Of a stretch of DNA of 64,000 nucleotides, positions 52,148-60,658 are shown one piece after another. Each line of letters opens with the position of its first letter. Positions within the stretch are counted from its first letter, which is position 1. The stretch is from JAWLGZ01 sp041690635. Lineage in GTDB: Bacteria; Pseudomonadota; Gammaproteobacteria; Thiohalomonadales; Thiohalomonadaceae. Location: contig JAWLGZ010000001.1 of assembly GCA_041690635.1 (NCBI GenBank), forward strand, positions 496,001-560,000. The letters run 5' to 3'. The position numbers and the translations under genes were made by a program. The notes beneath the pieces are model-generated. The model saw only the letters and a list, made by a program, of their open reading frames with translations. It had not been told where the DNA came from and did not search any database.

Positions 52148-53447
52148 AATGTTTCTTGATGCGGTATTCGGCAGAACGGGCGTGGGCGGTCAGCCCCTCT
52201 CCGCGGGCCATCACCGAGGCGGTACTGCCGAGCATCGACGCCCCCTCCGGTGAACACATGATGAGGCTGGAGCGCTTCTGGAAGTCGTACACGCCAAGCG
52301 GAGAGGAGAAGCGCGCGGTGCGGGAGGTGGGCAGGACGTGATTGGGGCCGGCGCAATAGTCCCCTACCGCCTCAGCGGTATAGCGGCCCATGAAGATGGC
52401 ACCGGCGTGGCGGATCTTCGCCGCCATCGCTTCCGGGTCCTCGACCGACAGTTCCAGGTGTTCCGGGGCGATGAAGTTGGCCACCTCGATCCCCTCCTCC
52501 AGGTCGCGCACCCGGATCAGCGCACCACGCCCCTCCAGGGAGGTGCGGATGATCTCCCGGCGCTCCATCTGCGGCAGCAGCTTTTCGATGCTCGCGGCCA
52601 CCCGATCCAGGAATGCGCCGTCCGGGCTGACGAGGATGGATTGGGCGTCTTCGTCGTGCTCCGCCTGGGAGAAGAGATCCATGGCGATCCAGTCCGGGTC
52701 GGTCTCGCCATCGCAGATCACGAGGATTTCCGACGGGCCGGCGATCATGTCGATGCCGACGGTACCGAACACCATTCCCTTCGCGGTCGCCACATAGATG
52801 TTGCCCGGTCCCACGATCTTGTCCACCCGGGGCACGCTTTCGGTACCGTAGGCGAGCGCCGCCACCGCCTGCGCACCGCCGATGGCGAACACCCGGTCGA
52901 CCCCGGAAACTGCTGCGGCCGCCAGCACCAGGTCGTTCAGTTCGCCGTCGGGGGTGGGAACCACCATGATCAGCTCGGCCACGCCGGCCACCTTGGCCGG
53001 GATGGCGTTCATCAGTACCGACGAGGGATAGGCCGCCTTGCCGCCCGGCACGTAGAGACCCACCCGATCCAGCGGCGTCACCTGCTGACCGAGCACCGTG
53101 CCGTCCGGCTCCTCGTAGCGCCAGGAGATCTGCTTCTGATGCTCGTGGTAGACGCGGACGCGGGCGGCGGACCGCTCGAGGGCGTCCCGCTGCTCGACCG
53201 GGATCGCCGCCAGCGCCGCTGCCAGGCGGGAGTGCGGGATCTCCAGCTCTGCCATCGAAGCCGCGCTCATGCGATCGAAACGGTTGGTGTACTCCAGCAC
53301 GGCCGCATCACCGCGGTTGCGTACCGCTTCGAGAATCTCCCGCACGGTGGCATTCACCTGCGCGTCCGAGACACCGTCCCAGGCGAGCAGCGCCTCGAGG
53401 TCGTTCCAAAAACCGTCCTGCGTGGAGTCGAGTCGTCTGATGTTCAT
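52146..53447 (-). CDS. hisD: Histidinol dehydrogenase HisD
   Basis: 433 residues from the ATG at 53447 (MNIRRLDSTQDGFWNDL); the longer ORF start overlaps hisG and lacks homology. Zinc- and NAD-dependent oxidation of histidinol to histidine. Motifs: LDRVGLYVPGGKAAYPSSVLMNAIPAKVAGV, GGAQAVAALAYGTESVPRVDKIVGPGN, IDMIAGPSEI, LFSQAEHDEDAQ with zinc ligands, APEHLEL, and AVGDYCAGPNHVLPTS. Normal length. Confidence 0.97.
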   Translation of the reverse strand: MNIRRLDSTQDGFWNDLEALLAWDGVSDAQVNATVREILEAVRNRGDAAVLEYTNRFDRMSAASMAELEIPHSRLAAALAAIPVEQRDALERSAARVRVYHEHQKQISWRYEEPDGTVLGQQVTPLDRVGLYVPGGKAAYPSSVLMNAIPAKVAGVAELIMVVPTPDGELNDLVLAAAAVSGVDRVFAIGGAQAVAALAYGTESVPRVDKIVGPGNIYVATAKGMVFGTVGIDMIAGPSEILVICDGETDPDWIAMDLFSQAEHDEDAQSILVSPDGAFLDRVAASIEKLLPQMERREIIRTSLEGRGALIRVRDLEEGIEVANFIAPEHLELSVEDPEAMAAKIRHAGAIFMGRYTAEAVGDYCAGPNHVLPTSRTARFSSPLGVYDFQKRSSLIMCSPEGASMLGSTASVMARGEGLTAHARSAEYRIKKH

Positions 53448-53490
53448 GTTCTGATCGGAATCGGGATGTGGATGTTTCAGGAAATCGGGC

Positions 53491-54132
53491 TCACGCCGCG
53501 TCGCGTTCGGCCACCGCCTCGGCAATGCGATCCACCAGCGCGGTTACCGCCGCATGCTTCATCTTCATCGATGCCTTGTTCACCACCAGCCGGGAGCTGA
53601 TGTCGGCGACGTGCTCCAGCGGTTCCAGGCCGTTGGCCTTCAGCGTGTTGCCGGTCTCGACCAGGTCCACGATATAGTCGGCGAGCCCCACCAGGGGCGC
53701 CAACTCCATCGACCCGTAGAGCTTGATGATCTCCACCTGGCGCCCCTGACGGGCATAGTAGCGGCGGGTGGTGTTGACGTATTTCGTTGCCACCCGCAAC
53801 CGGCGCTCGGGCACCTCACCCCGGCGGCCGGCCACCATCAGGCGGCAGCGGGCGATTCCCAGATCGAGCGGTTCGTAGAGTCCCTCACCACCGTGCTCCA
53901 GCAGGACATCCTTGCCGGTGACACCCAGGTCGGCAGCCCCGTACTCGACGAAGGTGGGGACGTCGGTGGCGCGGATGACCACCAGTTTCACTCCGGGGCG
54001 GCTGGTGTCGAGAATCAGCTTGCGGCTGACATCCGGATCCTCCAGCGGCTCGATCCCCGCCGCCGCGAGCAGCGGCAGCGTCTGACGGAGAATGCGCCCC
54101 TTGGAAAGGGCGATGGTAAGGTTCTCGCTCAT
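53491..54132 (-). CDS. hisG: ATP phosphoribosyltransferase HisG, short form
   Basis: 213 residues from the ATG overlapping the murA stop (ATGA); the longer ORF start lies in murA. First enzyme of histidine synthesis. Motifs: LTIALSKGRILRQTLPLLAAAGIE, LDTSRPGVKLVVIRATDVPTFVEYGAADLGVTGKDVL, VATKYVNTTRRYY, and the PRPP-binding DLVETGNTLKANGLE. The about 80-residue C-terminal regulatory domain of long HisG is absent, so this is the short form, which needs HisZ; no hisZ is in the window. Confidence 0.96.
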   Translation of the reverse strand: MSENLTIALSKGRILRQTLPLLAAAGIEPLEDPDVSRKLILDTSRPGVKLVVIRATDVPTFVEYGAADLGVTGKDVLLEHGGEGLYEPLDLGIARCRLMVAGRRGEVPERRLRVATKYVNTTRRYYARQGRQVEIIKLYGSMELAPLVGLADYIVDLVETGNTLKANGLEPLEHVADISSRLVVNKASMKMKHAAVTALVDRIAEAVAERDAA

Positions 54133-55424
54133 GATCGCCCGGTGGCGTAGCGCTGTTCGAAATGGCGTGCGGAAAGGCGGCGGATGTGCGCCCCCAACTG
54201 GGAGAGCTTCTCTTCGATGCACTCGTAACCGCGGTCGATGTGGTAGATGCGATCGACGATCGTATCCCCCTCGGCCACCAGCCCGGCCAGCACCAGGCTG
54301 GCGGAGGCGCGCAGGTCGGTCGCCATCACCGGCGCGGAGGTCAGCCGCCTGGTACCGCGCACGATGGCGGTGTTGCCCTCCAGCCGGATGTCGGCCCCCA
54401 TACGCTGCAGTTCATGCACGTGCATGAAGCGGTTCTCGAACACCGTCTCGGTGATGGTCGAGGTCCCCTCGGCGATGCTGTTGAGGGCGGTGAACTGTGC
54501 CTGCATGTCGGTTGGGAAGGCGGGGTAAGGCGCTGTGTGCACATCCACCGCCTGCGGACGATGGCCCTTCATGTCGAGTTCGATCCAGTCTTCGCCGGTG
54601 GTCACCTCCGCCCCCGCCTCGCGCAGCTTGCCGAGCACCGCATCGAGCAGGCCGGGGCGGGTGTCCTTGAGCTTGACCCGTCCGCCAGTGATGGCGGCAG
54701 CCACCAGGTAGGTGCCGGTCTCGATGCGGTCAGGGAGTACGCAATAACGGCCGCCGCTGAGGTTCTCCACCCCCTCGATGGTGATGGTGTCGGTGCCGGC
54801 GCCGCTGATACGCGCGCCGAGGCTGTTGAGGCAGTTGGCCAGGTCCACCACTTCCGGTTCGCGGGCGGCGTTCTCGATAGTGGTGATGCCGTCCGCCAGA
54901 GTGGCGGCCATCATCAGGTTCTCGGTGCCGGTCACGGTGATGATATCCATCACCAGCTTGGCCCCCTTGAGCCGCTTGGCGCGTGCCTTGATGTAGCCGT
55001 TCTCCACCTGGATGTCCGCACCCATGGCCCGCAGCCCGTTGATGTGCAGGTTGACCGGCCGTGAGCCGATGGCACAACCGCCCGGCAGGGAGACCTCGGC
55101 ACGGCCATAGCGGGCCAGCAGCGGACCGAGCACCAGGATGGAGGCGCGCATGGTCTTGACCAGTTCGTAGGGGGCGACGAAGCTGCTGATGGAGGTGGCA
55201 TCCACCTCCGTGTTCAGCTTTTCATCCACCGTCAGGTGGATGCCCATGTTCCCCAGCACCTCCATCGTGGTGGTGATGTCGTGGAGGTGGGGCACATTGC
55301 AGACGGTCACCGGCCCATCCGCCAGCAGGGTGGCGGAGAGGATGGGCAGGGCGGCGTTTTTCGCCCCGGAAATACGGATCTCTCCGTCCAGGGGGCCGCC
55401 CCCGCTGATTACGAGTTTGTCCAT
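54129..55424 (-). CDS. murA: UDP-GlcNAc 1-carboxyvinyltransferase MurA
   Basis: 431 residues from the ATG that shares a base with the ibaG stop (TGATG). First committed step of peptidoglycan synthesis. N-terminal KLVISGGGPLDGEIRISGAKNAALPIL, active-site loop Cys117 (LPGGCAIGSRPVNLH), the fosfomycin target, and C-terminal ASASLVLAGLVAEGDTIVDRIYHIDRGYECIEEKL. The Cys predicts ordinary fosfomycin sensitivity of the enzyme. A TTG one codon upstream is less likely. Confidence 0.97.
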   Translation of the reverse strand: MDKLVISGGGPLDGEIRISGAKNAALPILSATLLADGPVTVCNVPHLHDITTTMEVLGNMGIHLTVDEKLNTEVDATSISSFVAPYELVKTMRASILVLGPLLARYGRAEVSLPGGCAIGSRPVNLHINGLRAMGADIQVENGYIKARAKRLKGAKLVMDIITVTGTENLMMAATLADGITTIENAAREPEVVDLANCLNSLGARISGAGTDTITIEGVENLSGGRYCVLPDRIETGTYLVAAAITGGRVKLKDTRPGLLDAVLGKLREAGAEVTTGEDWIELDMKGHRPQAVDVHTAPYPAFPTDMQAQFTALNSIAEGTSTITETVFENRFMHVHELQRMGADIRLEGNTAIVRGTRRLTSAPVMATDLRASASLVLAGLVAEGDTIVDRIYHIDRGYECIEEKLSQLGAHIRRLSARHFEQRYATGRS

Positions 55425-55693
55425 CAACGGGGGGTATCGCCTCTGACGTTAAGGGATTGTGCCCGCCGCCACTCGTCCGGGGTAAACGTACGCATGTTGA
55501 TAGCGTGGATCTCCCCCGAGGTGATGCGTTCGCCGAGCGTGGCGTAGACCGTCTGCTGTCTCTTGACGGCGCTCTGACCGTCGAAGGCGTCACTGACAAC
55601 CGTCACGTCGAAGTGGCTGCCGTCGCCTCCGACAACCGCCTCCGAGCCGGGCAGGGCGGTTTCGATAAGCTGCTTGACCGCTTCTGGCGTCAT
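55424..55693 (-). CDS. ibaG: BolA-family protein IbaG
   Basis: 89 residues. BolA-like proteins pair with monothiol glutaredoxin in iron-sulfur trafficking and acid stress. Visible are the GDGSHFDVTVVSDAFDGQSAVKRQQTVYATLGERITSGEIHAINMRTFTPDEW core, with the helix-turn-like VKRQQTVYATL and the class histidine in GEIHAINM. Position directly before murA and after the mla genes is that of ibaG (yrbA) in E. coli. Confidence 0.93.
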   Translation of the reverse strand: MTPEAVKQLIETALPGSEAVVGGDGSHFDVTVVSDAFDGQSAVKRQQTVYATLGERITSGEIHAINMRTFTPDEWRRAQSLNVRGDTPR

Positions 55694-55825
55694 GTCGAAT
55701 TCCGAAACTGGGATTGTAAGGTGGGCAATGGTAACCCGCCATCGGCGCCCTTGTAACCACGAGGGCCTGTCTCAACCAAGGTTCCTGCGAGGCCGGTCCG
55801 GGTGAGCAGCCGGCCGGGAAACGCT

Positions 55826-56134
55826 TCAGTCCGGGCCGTCGAGGGGCAGGATCGCGCCCAGTCCACTGATCCGGGCGATGGCCAGCATCTGCTCCGGGAC
55901 CTGTGAAAAGCGGATGGCACAACCACCCGCGCGGGCCCGCCGCAGCCATTCGGTCAACAGGGCCAGACCGGCGCTGTCCGCCCGCTCCACCCCACCGAGA
56001 TCGATCTCCACCGTCTCCCCGACCGGGAAGGCGGGCAGCCCGTCCGACCGCGCCGCAAGCAGCGGCACCGTCGAAAAGGTCAGCTCGCCGGTCACCCGGA
56101 AGCGGCCGGAGCCCGCGGCGATCAACTCAGCCAT
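55826..56134 (-). CDS. mlaB: MlaB, STAS-domain subunit of the Mla transporter
   Basis: 102 residues from the ATG at 56134, overlapping the mlaC end by 8 bases; a start five codons earlier is possible. Single STAS domain: RFRVTGELTFSTVPLLAARSDGL, TVEIDLGGVERADSAGLALLTEWLRRARAGGCAIRFSQVPEQMLAIARISGLGAILP, with the DSAGLALL core and Ser/Thr phosphoacceptor-like position. MlaB stabilises and activates MlaF. About 130 bases of non-coding DNA separate it from ibaG. Confidence 0.9.
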   Translation of the reverse strand: MAELIAAGSGRFRVTGELTFSTVPLLAARSDGLPAFPVGETVEIDLGGVERADSAGLALLTEWLRRARAGGCAIRFSQVPEQMLAIARISGLGAILPLDGPD

Positions 56135-56753
56135 CGTTCTCCCGCGCACGGCGGACCAGACTTTCCAGGTGCATCAACAGCCCCTCCATGCCGCCGCGCC
56201 GGATCTCGGTGGCGAAGGCGGCCCGGTAGTTGGTCACCAGGCTGACGCCGTTGACGCTGATGTCGTACACCTTCCACGTCTCGCCATCGGTGAACAGGGC
56301 GTAGTCGAGATTGATGCTGTAACCGCCCGCCTGCTGGATACGGCTGCGCACGGAGACGGTCCGTGCGTCGGCGCCGGGCCGCAGCGGCTCGAAGCGCACC
56401 TCCTGGTCGCTGTATTCGAGCAGCGCCCGGGCGTAGGTGCGGACCAGCAGGTCGCGGAACAGCTCCACAAAGCGCTGCTGCTGCGACTCGTCCGCCTGGC
56501 GCCAGTACCTGCCGAGCACCCAGCGCGACATGCGCTCGAAGTCAAAATGGGGCAGGACCAGATCCTCGACCAGGAGGTAGATCCCCTCCGGGTCGGCCTG
56601 GAGCGCCTCTTTCTGCTCATCGAGCCTCGTCAGGACCTGCCGGGTGGTCTGCTCGACCAGCGCCTGGGCCTGCTGCGGCGCCTGGGCAGTTGCCGGCGCC
56701 GCCGACAGAAATGTGGCGAGCAGAAACGGCAATAGTGTGGTGATTCCCCTCAT
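56127..56753 (-). CDS. mlaC: MlaC, periplasmic phospholipid shuttle
   Basis: 208 residues with a cleavable signal peptide (MRGITTLLPFLLATFLSAAPATAQA). Tol_Tol_Ttg2 family: VLPHFDFERMSRWVLGRYWRQADESQQQRFVELFRDLLVRTYARALLEYSDQEVRFEPL and VYDISVNGVSLVTNYRAAFATEIRRGGMEGLLMHLE are characteristic. MlaC carries phospholipid between MlaA in the outer membrane (encoded at 59569) and MlaFEDB in the inner membrane. The ATG overlaps the mlaD stop (ATGA). Confidence 0.94.
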   Translation of the reverse strand: MRGITTLLPFLLATFLSAAPATAQAPQQAQALVEQTTRQVLTRLDEQKEALQADPEGIYLLVEDLVLPHFDFERMSRWVLGRYWRQADESQQQRFVELFRDLLVRTYARALLEYSDQEVRFEPLRPGADARTVSVRSRIQQAGGYSINLDYALFTDGETWKVYDISVNGVSLVTNYRAAFATEIRRGGMEGLLMHLESLVRRARENDG

Positions 56754-57220
56754 GGGGCGCCCTCCGTGGCCTTGCTGAAGAGAAACTGGCCGATGAGCTG
56801 CTCAAGCACCAGCGAGGATTGGGTCAACCGAATCACGTCGTTGTTGCCCAGCATCTCGTCGGCACCGCCCGGCTCCAGACCCACATACTTCTCCCCCAGC
56901 AGTCCCGAGGTGTAGACCCCGGCGGCGGTGTCGATGGGGATCTGGTTGAACCGCTCGTCGATGTTGAGGGTCACCACCGCCTCGTAGGTGGTGTCATCGA
57001 ACTGGATCGCACCCACCCGGCCGATGGTGACACCGCCCATGGTGACCGGCGCCCGCGCCTTCAGGCCGCTGACATTCTCGAAGCGTGCCTGGAGCTGGTA
57101 GGAGCCGCCCTCACCCATCACGCTCAGGTTGCTCACCTGCATGGCCAGCACGAACAGGGCCGCCAGCCCTGCCGCGATGAACACACCCACCCAGATCTCT
57201 ATGGTCCTCGTCTGTGCCAT
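56750..57220 (-). CDS. mlaD: MlaD, MCE subunit of the Mla transporter
   Basis: 156 residues from the ATG at 57220 (shares a base with the mlaE stop); a GTG one codon earlier is also possible. One membrane anchor (about 8-27) and one MCE domain (SYQLQARFENVSGLKARAPVTMGGVTIGRVGAIQFDDTTYEAVVTLNI) with the hydrophobic C-terminal helix SSLVLEQLIGQFLF that lines the central pore of the MlaD hexamer. Normal length for the Mla type, about half of the second MCE protein. Confidence 0.95.
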   Translation of the reverse strand: MAQTRTIEIWVGVFIAAGLAALFVLAMQVSNLSVMGEGGSYQLQARFENVSGLKARAPVTMGGVTIGRVGAIQFDDTTYEAVVTLNIDERFNQIPIDTAAGVYTSGLLGEKYVGLEPGGADEMLGNNDVIRLTQSSLVLEQLIGQFLFSKATEGAP

Positions 57221-58011
57221 CACGGCTCTCCGAACATCAACGCGGTGAGGACGAAGTCGAGCCCGAGCACCGCCAGTGAGGTATGAACAACGGTCCGGGT
57301 GGTCGCACGGCTCACCCCTTCCGACGTGGGAACGGCATCATACCCCTCGAATACGGCTATCCAGGTGGCCACGAAACCGAACACCACACTCTTGATCACG
57401 CCGTTGGCCACATCCTCGTACAGGTCCACACTCGCCTGCATCTGCGACCAGTAGGCCCCCATGTCCACCCCGAGCAGCCCCACGCCGACGAAGTAGCCGC
57501 CCATCACGCCCACTGCACTGAAGATAGCGGCCAGCAGCGGCATGGAGATGAAACCGGCGAGAAACCGCGGCGCCAGCACCCGCCGTACCGGGTCCACCGC
57601 CATCATCTCCATCCCGGAGAGCTGCTCGGTGGCCTTCATCAGGCCGATCTCGGCGGTCAACGCCGATCCGGCCCGGCCGGCGAACAGCAGCGCGGTGACC
57701 ACCGGGCCGAGTTCGCGCACCAGGGTCAATGCGACCACCGTGCCCAGCGACTGCTCGGCGCCGAAGTCGACCAGGGTGTTGTAGCCCTGAAGCCCCAGCA
57801 CCATCCCCACGAACAGCCCCGAGACGACGATGATGAGCAGCGACAGCACGCCGACCGCGTAGATCTGCTGGACCACCAACCGGAAGCGCGGCAGAAGGCC
57901 CGGCAGGCCGCCGAGCAGATGAAGCAGCAGCAGGTGACCGCGCCCAAGCCGTTCAAAGAAGCCAAGGCCGGTACGCCCCAGGCGCCGCAGGCCCTCCACC
58001 GCACCGTTCAT
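57220..58011 (-). CDS. mlaE: MlaE, permease of the Mla transporter
   Basis: 263 residues, five or six membrane segments (VGVLSLLIIVVSGLFVGMVLGLQGYNTL; LVRELGPVVTALLFAGRAGSALTAEIGLMKATEQLSGMEMMAVDPVRRVLAPRF; GFISMPLLAAIFSAVGVMGG). The LVRELGPV...AGRAGSALTAEIGLM region is the family hallmark. No STAS domain, in contrast to the permease of the second system. The start shares one base with the mlaF stop. Confidence 0.95.
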   Translation of the reverse strand: MNGAVEGLRRLGRTGLGFFERLGRGHLLLLHLLGGLPGLLPRFRLVVQQIYAVGVLSLLIIVVSGLFVGMVLGLQGYNTLVDFGAEQSLGTVVALTLVRELGPVVTALLFAGRAGSALTAEIGLMKATEQLSGMEMMAVDPVRRVLAPRFLAGFISMPLLAAIFSAVGVMGGYFVGVGLLGVDMGAYWSQMQASVDLYEDVANGVIKSVVFGFVATWIAVFEGYDAVPTSEGVSRATTRTVVHTSLAVLGLDFVLTALMFGEP

Positions 58012-58838
58012 CAGATCGCTCCTGCTCGCTCGGTACCGGCCATCAGGTCGTCGGCAAAATCGGGGGCGGGATAGTGGAACGGTACCGGGCCATCCGGTTC
58101 CGCGTGCATAAACTGACGCGCCCAGGCCGACTCGGAGACATGCAGTTCATCCGGTGTGCCGCGGGCTACCACCTTACCCTCGGAGAGCAGGTAGATGTAA
58201 TCGGAAATGGCGGCGGTCTCCGCCACGTCGTGGGAGACCACCACGCTGGTCAGCCCCAGCGCATCGTTCAGCAACCGGATCAGCTTCAGCAGCACCCCCA
58301 TGGAGATGGGGTCCTGACCCGTGAACGGCTCATCGTAAAGGATGATCATCGGGTCCAGCGCGATCGCCCGCGCCAGCGCCACCCGCCGCGCCATTCCGCC
58401 GGAGAGCTGCTCCGGCTTCAGGCTGCGCGCCCCCCGCAAACCGACCGCCTCCAGCTTCATCAGCACCAGGTCGCGAATCATCGCCTCCGGCAGCCGGGTG
58501 TGCTCGCGCAGGGGGAAGGCGACGTTCTCGAACACGGTCAGGTCAGTGAGCAGGGCGCCGCTCTGGAACAGCATCCCCATGCGCTTGCGCAACCGATAGA
58601 GATCACGCCGGTTCAGACGCGGCACCTCCTGCCCGTCGACATGCACGGTGCCGGCATGGGGCTTGAGCTGGCCGCCGATGAGCCGCAGCAGGGTGGTCTT
58701 GCCGGTCCCGCTCGGGCCCATGATGGCGGTGACCGAGCCACGGCGAATATCGATGTCGACGCCGTCGAAGATCACCTTGTCGCCGCGCGAAAAGTGCAGA
58801 TCACGAATCTCGACCAGCGGCGGATTAGGGGGGGGCAT
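58011..58838 (-). CDS. mlaF: MlaF, ATPase of the Mla transporter
   Basis: 275 residues from the ATG at 58838; a TTG at 58883 with AAGG close upstream would add 15 residues and cannot be excluded. Walker A MGPSGTGKTTLLRLI, Q-loop MLFQSGALLTDLTVFENVAFPLREH, signature QLSGGMARRVALARAIALDPMIILYDEPFTGQDP, switch VVVSHDVAET. The C-terminal tail (from about 240) is longer than a minimal ATPase, consistent with MlaF, whose tail contacts a neighbouring subunit. First gene of mlaFEDCB-ibaG-murA-hisGDC. Confidence 0.95.
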   Translation of the reverse strand: MPPPNPPLVEIRDLHFSRGDKVIFDGVDIDIRRGSVTAIMGPSGTGKTTLLRLIGGQLKPHAGTVHVDGQEVPRLNRRDLYRLRKRMGMLFQSGALLTDLTVFENVAFPLREHTRLPEAMIRDLVLMKLEAVGLRGARSLKPEQLSGGMARRVALARAIALDPMIILYDEPFTGQDPISMGVLLKLIRLLNDALGLTSVVVSHDVAETAAISDYIYLLSEGKVVARGTPDELHVSESAWARQFMHAEPDGPVPFHYPAPDFADDLMAGTERAGAI

Positions 58839-58919
58839 CGGCGGCAAGCGGTTCTTTTTTCGGGGCGAAAGAGTGTCGGCCAACAGACCTTCGCCGTCAA
58901 CCGCGGGGCTAGTAACACG

Positions 58920-59456
58920 TCACCCCGCCAGCAGGCCGGCAATGACCTCCGCCGCCCGCATCGCCTCGATGGCGGGGGGCTCTCCAGTGACAATGAGCAG
59001 ACCGGAATCGCCCGCACGCATCCCCGGTATCAGGCTTTCCAGCGCCGCGCGCAGGCCGCGCGGGTCGGCCCCCCCCGCCCAGCAAGCGGCCACCAGCCCG
59101 TTCCCGGCCGTGACCGCCCCCGGCTCGGGCCAGCGGACTACCGGCACACCTGTCAGGTCGCCATCGGCCCGGAGGAGCACCCCCCCAAAACGGTCACCGA
59201 GCAATTCGCCCGCCCTGCCCGGCTCGTCACCGGACGCCGCCGCTTCGAGGAGAAAGCGGAAACCCGCACCGGTCTCCCCAGCCCACGCCGCAATCCGGTC
59301 GGCATCGGCATCGCGCCAGGTACTCTCAGGCACCACCACGGCCCGGAACTCATTGGCGTAAAAGGCGAGCCGCCACTCCTCCGGCAGGTCGTCCGGGTAG
59401 TAGCTGCCGCTCCAGCCGCGATGTTGCCACCCGTAGGCGGCGATGCTTGCGTTCAT
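58920..59456 (-). CDS. DUF72-like protein, shortened
   Basis: 178 residues. The N-terminus MNASIAAYGWQHRGWSGSYYPDDLPEEWRLAFYANEFRAVVVPESTWRD resembles DUF72/YecE proteins (GxxxWxGxFYPxxLPxxxxLxFYAxxFxxVE). The usual DUF72 protein is around 240-300 residues, and the later motifs with conserved Arg and Trp are not evident; the rest is acidic with Gly-rich turns. Function is unknown. Same strand as mlaF, about 80 bases before it, so possibly part of the same transcript. It may be a diverged or reduced member. Confidence 0.6.
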   Translation of the reverse strand: MNASIAAYGWQHRGWSGSYYPDDLPEEWRLAFYANEFRAVVVPESTWRDADADRIAAWAGETGAGFRFLLEAAASGDEPGRAGELLGDRFGGVLLRADGDLTGVPVVRWPEPGAVTAGNGLVAACWAGGADPRGLRAALESLIPGMRAGDSGLLIVTGEPPAIEAMRAAEVIAGLLAG

Positions 59457-59568
59457 CCGGTGATTCTACCCCCGGTTTTCGATACGGATGCCGATCCTGT
59501 TCTCGCCCCGGGCAGGACGGTACAATCCGCCCTCCAGCTTCTATGAAAAAACCAGACAAGGAATTCAC

Positions 59569-60333
59569 GTGCGCCGATTCGCTGCTGCGCTTCTCTGCCT
59601 CGCCTTGGCAGGCTGCGCCACCGTCAACGGCCCCACCGAGCCCCACGACCCGTTGGAAAGCTTCAACCGGGCCGTGTATCAGTTCAATGACGGGCTCGAT
59701 CGTGCCGTGCTGCGCCCAGCCGCCGAGACCTACGAGGCGGTGGTGCCCAGGCCGATCAACACCGGAATCACCAATTTCTTCAGTAATCTGGACGATGTGG
59801 TGGTACTGGCAAATGACCTGCTGCAGGTCAAGTTCCGGCAGGCGGCGTCCGATTTCGGGCGTATCACCTTCAACACCACCTTCGGTCTGGCAGGGCTGAT
59901 CGACGTCGCCACCCACATGGACCTGCCCAAGCACGAGGAGGATTTCGGCCAGACCCTCGCCTACTGGGGTGTAGGCTCAGGGCCCTATCTGGTCCTGCCG
60001 TTTTACGGCCCCAGTACCGTACGGGACACCGTCGGCCTCGCCGCCGACATGCAGATCGATCCCGTGTGGCACATTGATGATGACGGGGCGCGCTACGGCA
60101 CGGTCGTACTACGCACCGTGGATATCCGGGCCGGACTGCTGGGTGCCACCCGCATCATGGAGGAAACAGCCCTTGACCCGTACATCTTCATTCGGGAGTC
60201 CTATCTCCAGCGCCGCGAACACCTGATCCACGACGGCAATCCGCCCCCCCCGGACCTCGACGGACTCTTTGACGATGACGAATTCCTGGACGTGATGCAG
60301 GAGCCTGATTTAAGGCCTGACGCTACACCATAA
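59569..60333 (+). CDS. mlaA: MlaA (VacJ) outer-membrane phospholipid lipoprotein
   Basis: 254 residues from a GTG with AAGGA seven bases upstream; the earlier ORF start has no signal peptide. Lipobox LALAGC. MlaA family motifs: DPLESFNRAVYQFNDGLDRAVLRPAAETYEAVVPRPINTGITNFFSNLDDVVVLANDLLQ and LPFYGPSTVRDTVGLAAD. MlaA extracts mislocalised phospholipid from the outer leaflet and passes it to MlaC. The C-terminus is Asp- and Pro-rich. It is about 730 bases from and divergent to mlaF, rather than within that operon. Confidence 0.95.
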   Translation: MRRFAAALLCLALAGCATVNGPTEPHDPLESFNRAVYQFNDGLDRAVLRPAAETYEAVVPRPINTGITNFFSNLDDVVVLANDLLQVKFRQAASDFGRITFNTTFGLAGLIDVATHMDLPKHEEDFGQTLAYWGVGSGPYLVLPFYGPSTVRDTVGLAADMQIDPVWHIDDDGARYGTVVLRTVDIRAGLLGATRIMEETALDPYIFIRESYLQRREHLIHDGNPPPPDLDGLFDDDEFLDVMQEPDLRPDATP

Positions 60334-60454
60334 TTTAGACGTGTACGTGGGGCATCGGGGGATGCCGAACAGTGTTGGGCAGAATCTGTTTTCCCAGGGA
60401 CAACCAACCGTCTTCCGTGGGCGCCCCCTGGCAACCATCCGAAGGAGAGAGCCG

Positions 60455-60655
60455 ATGCAAACCGAGGTCTTCACGGTCAGAAACGTCAAGTGCGGCGGCT
60501 GCGCCGCCAATATCCAGAACGGCTTGGGCGCCCTCGACGGCATCCAGTCGGTCGAGGTGGCCGTGGATGGCGGCAGGGTGACCGTCACCGGCACCACTCT
60601 GGATCGGACGGCCCTGGCGGCCAAACTGTCGGAACTGGGTTACCCGGAGGCCTGA
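60455..60655 (+). CDS. Heavy-metal-associated (HMA) domain protein, CopZ-like
   Basis: 66 residues from an ATG with AAGGAGAG upstream. A single HMA/ferredoxin-like fold with VKCGGCAANIQNGL; the usual ligand pair is in a CxxC (CGGC). The rest, LDGIQSVEVAVDGGRVTVTGTTLDRTALAAKLSELGYPEA, matches the family. It could be a copper or other metal chaperone; no metal ATPase or oxidase is in the window. Four bases separate its stop from the kdsD start, whose ribosome site lies inside it, so the two are coupled. Confidence 0.85.
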   Translation: MQTEVFTVRNVKCGGCAANIQNGLGALDGIQSVEVAVDGGRVTVTGTTLDRTALAAKLSELGYPEA

Positions 60656-60658
60656 CGC

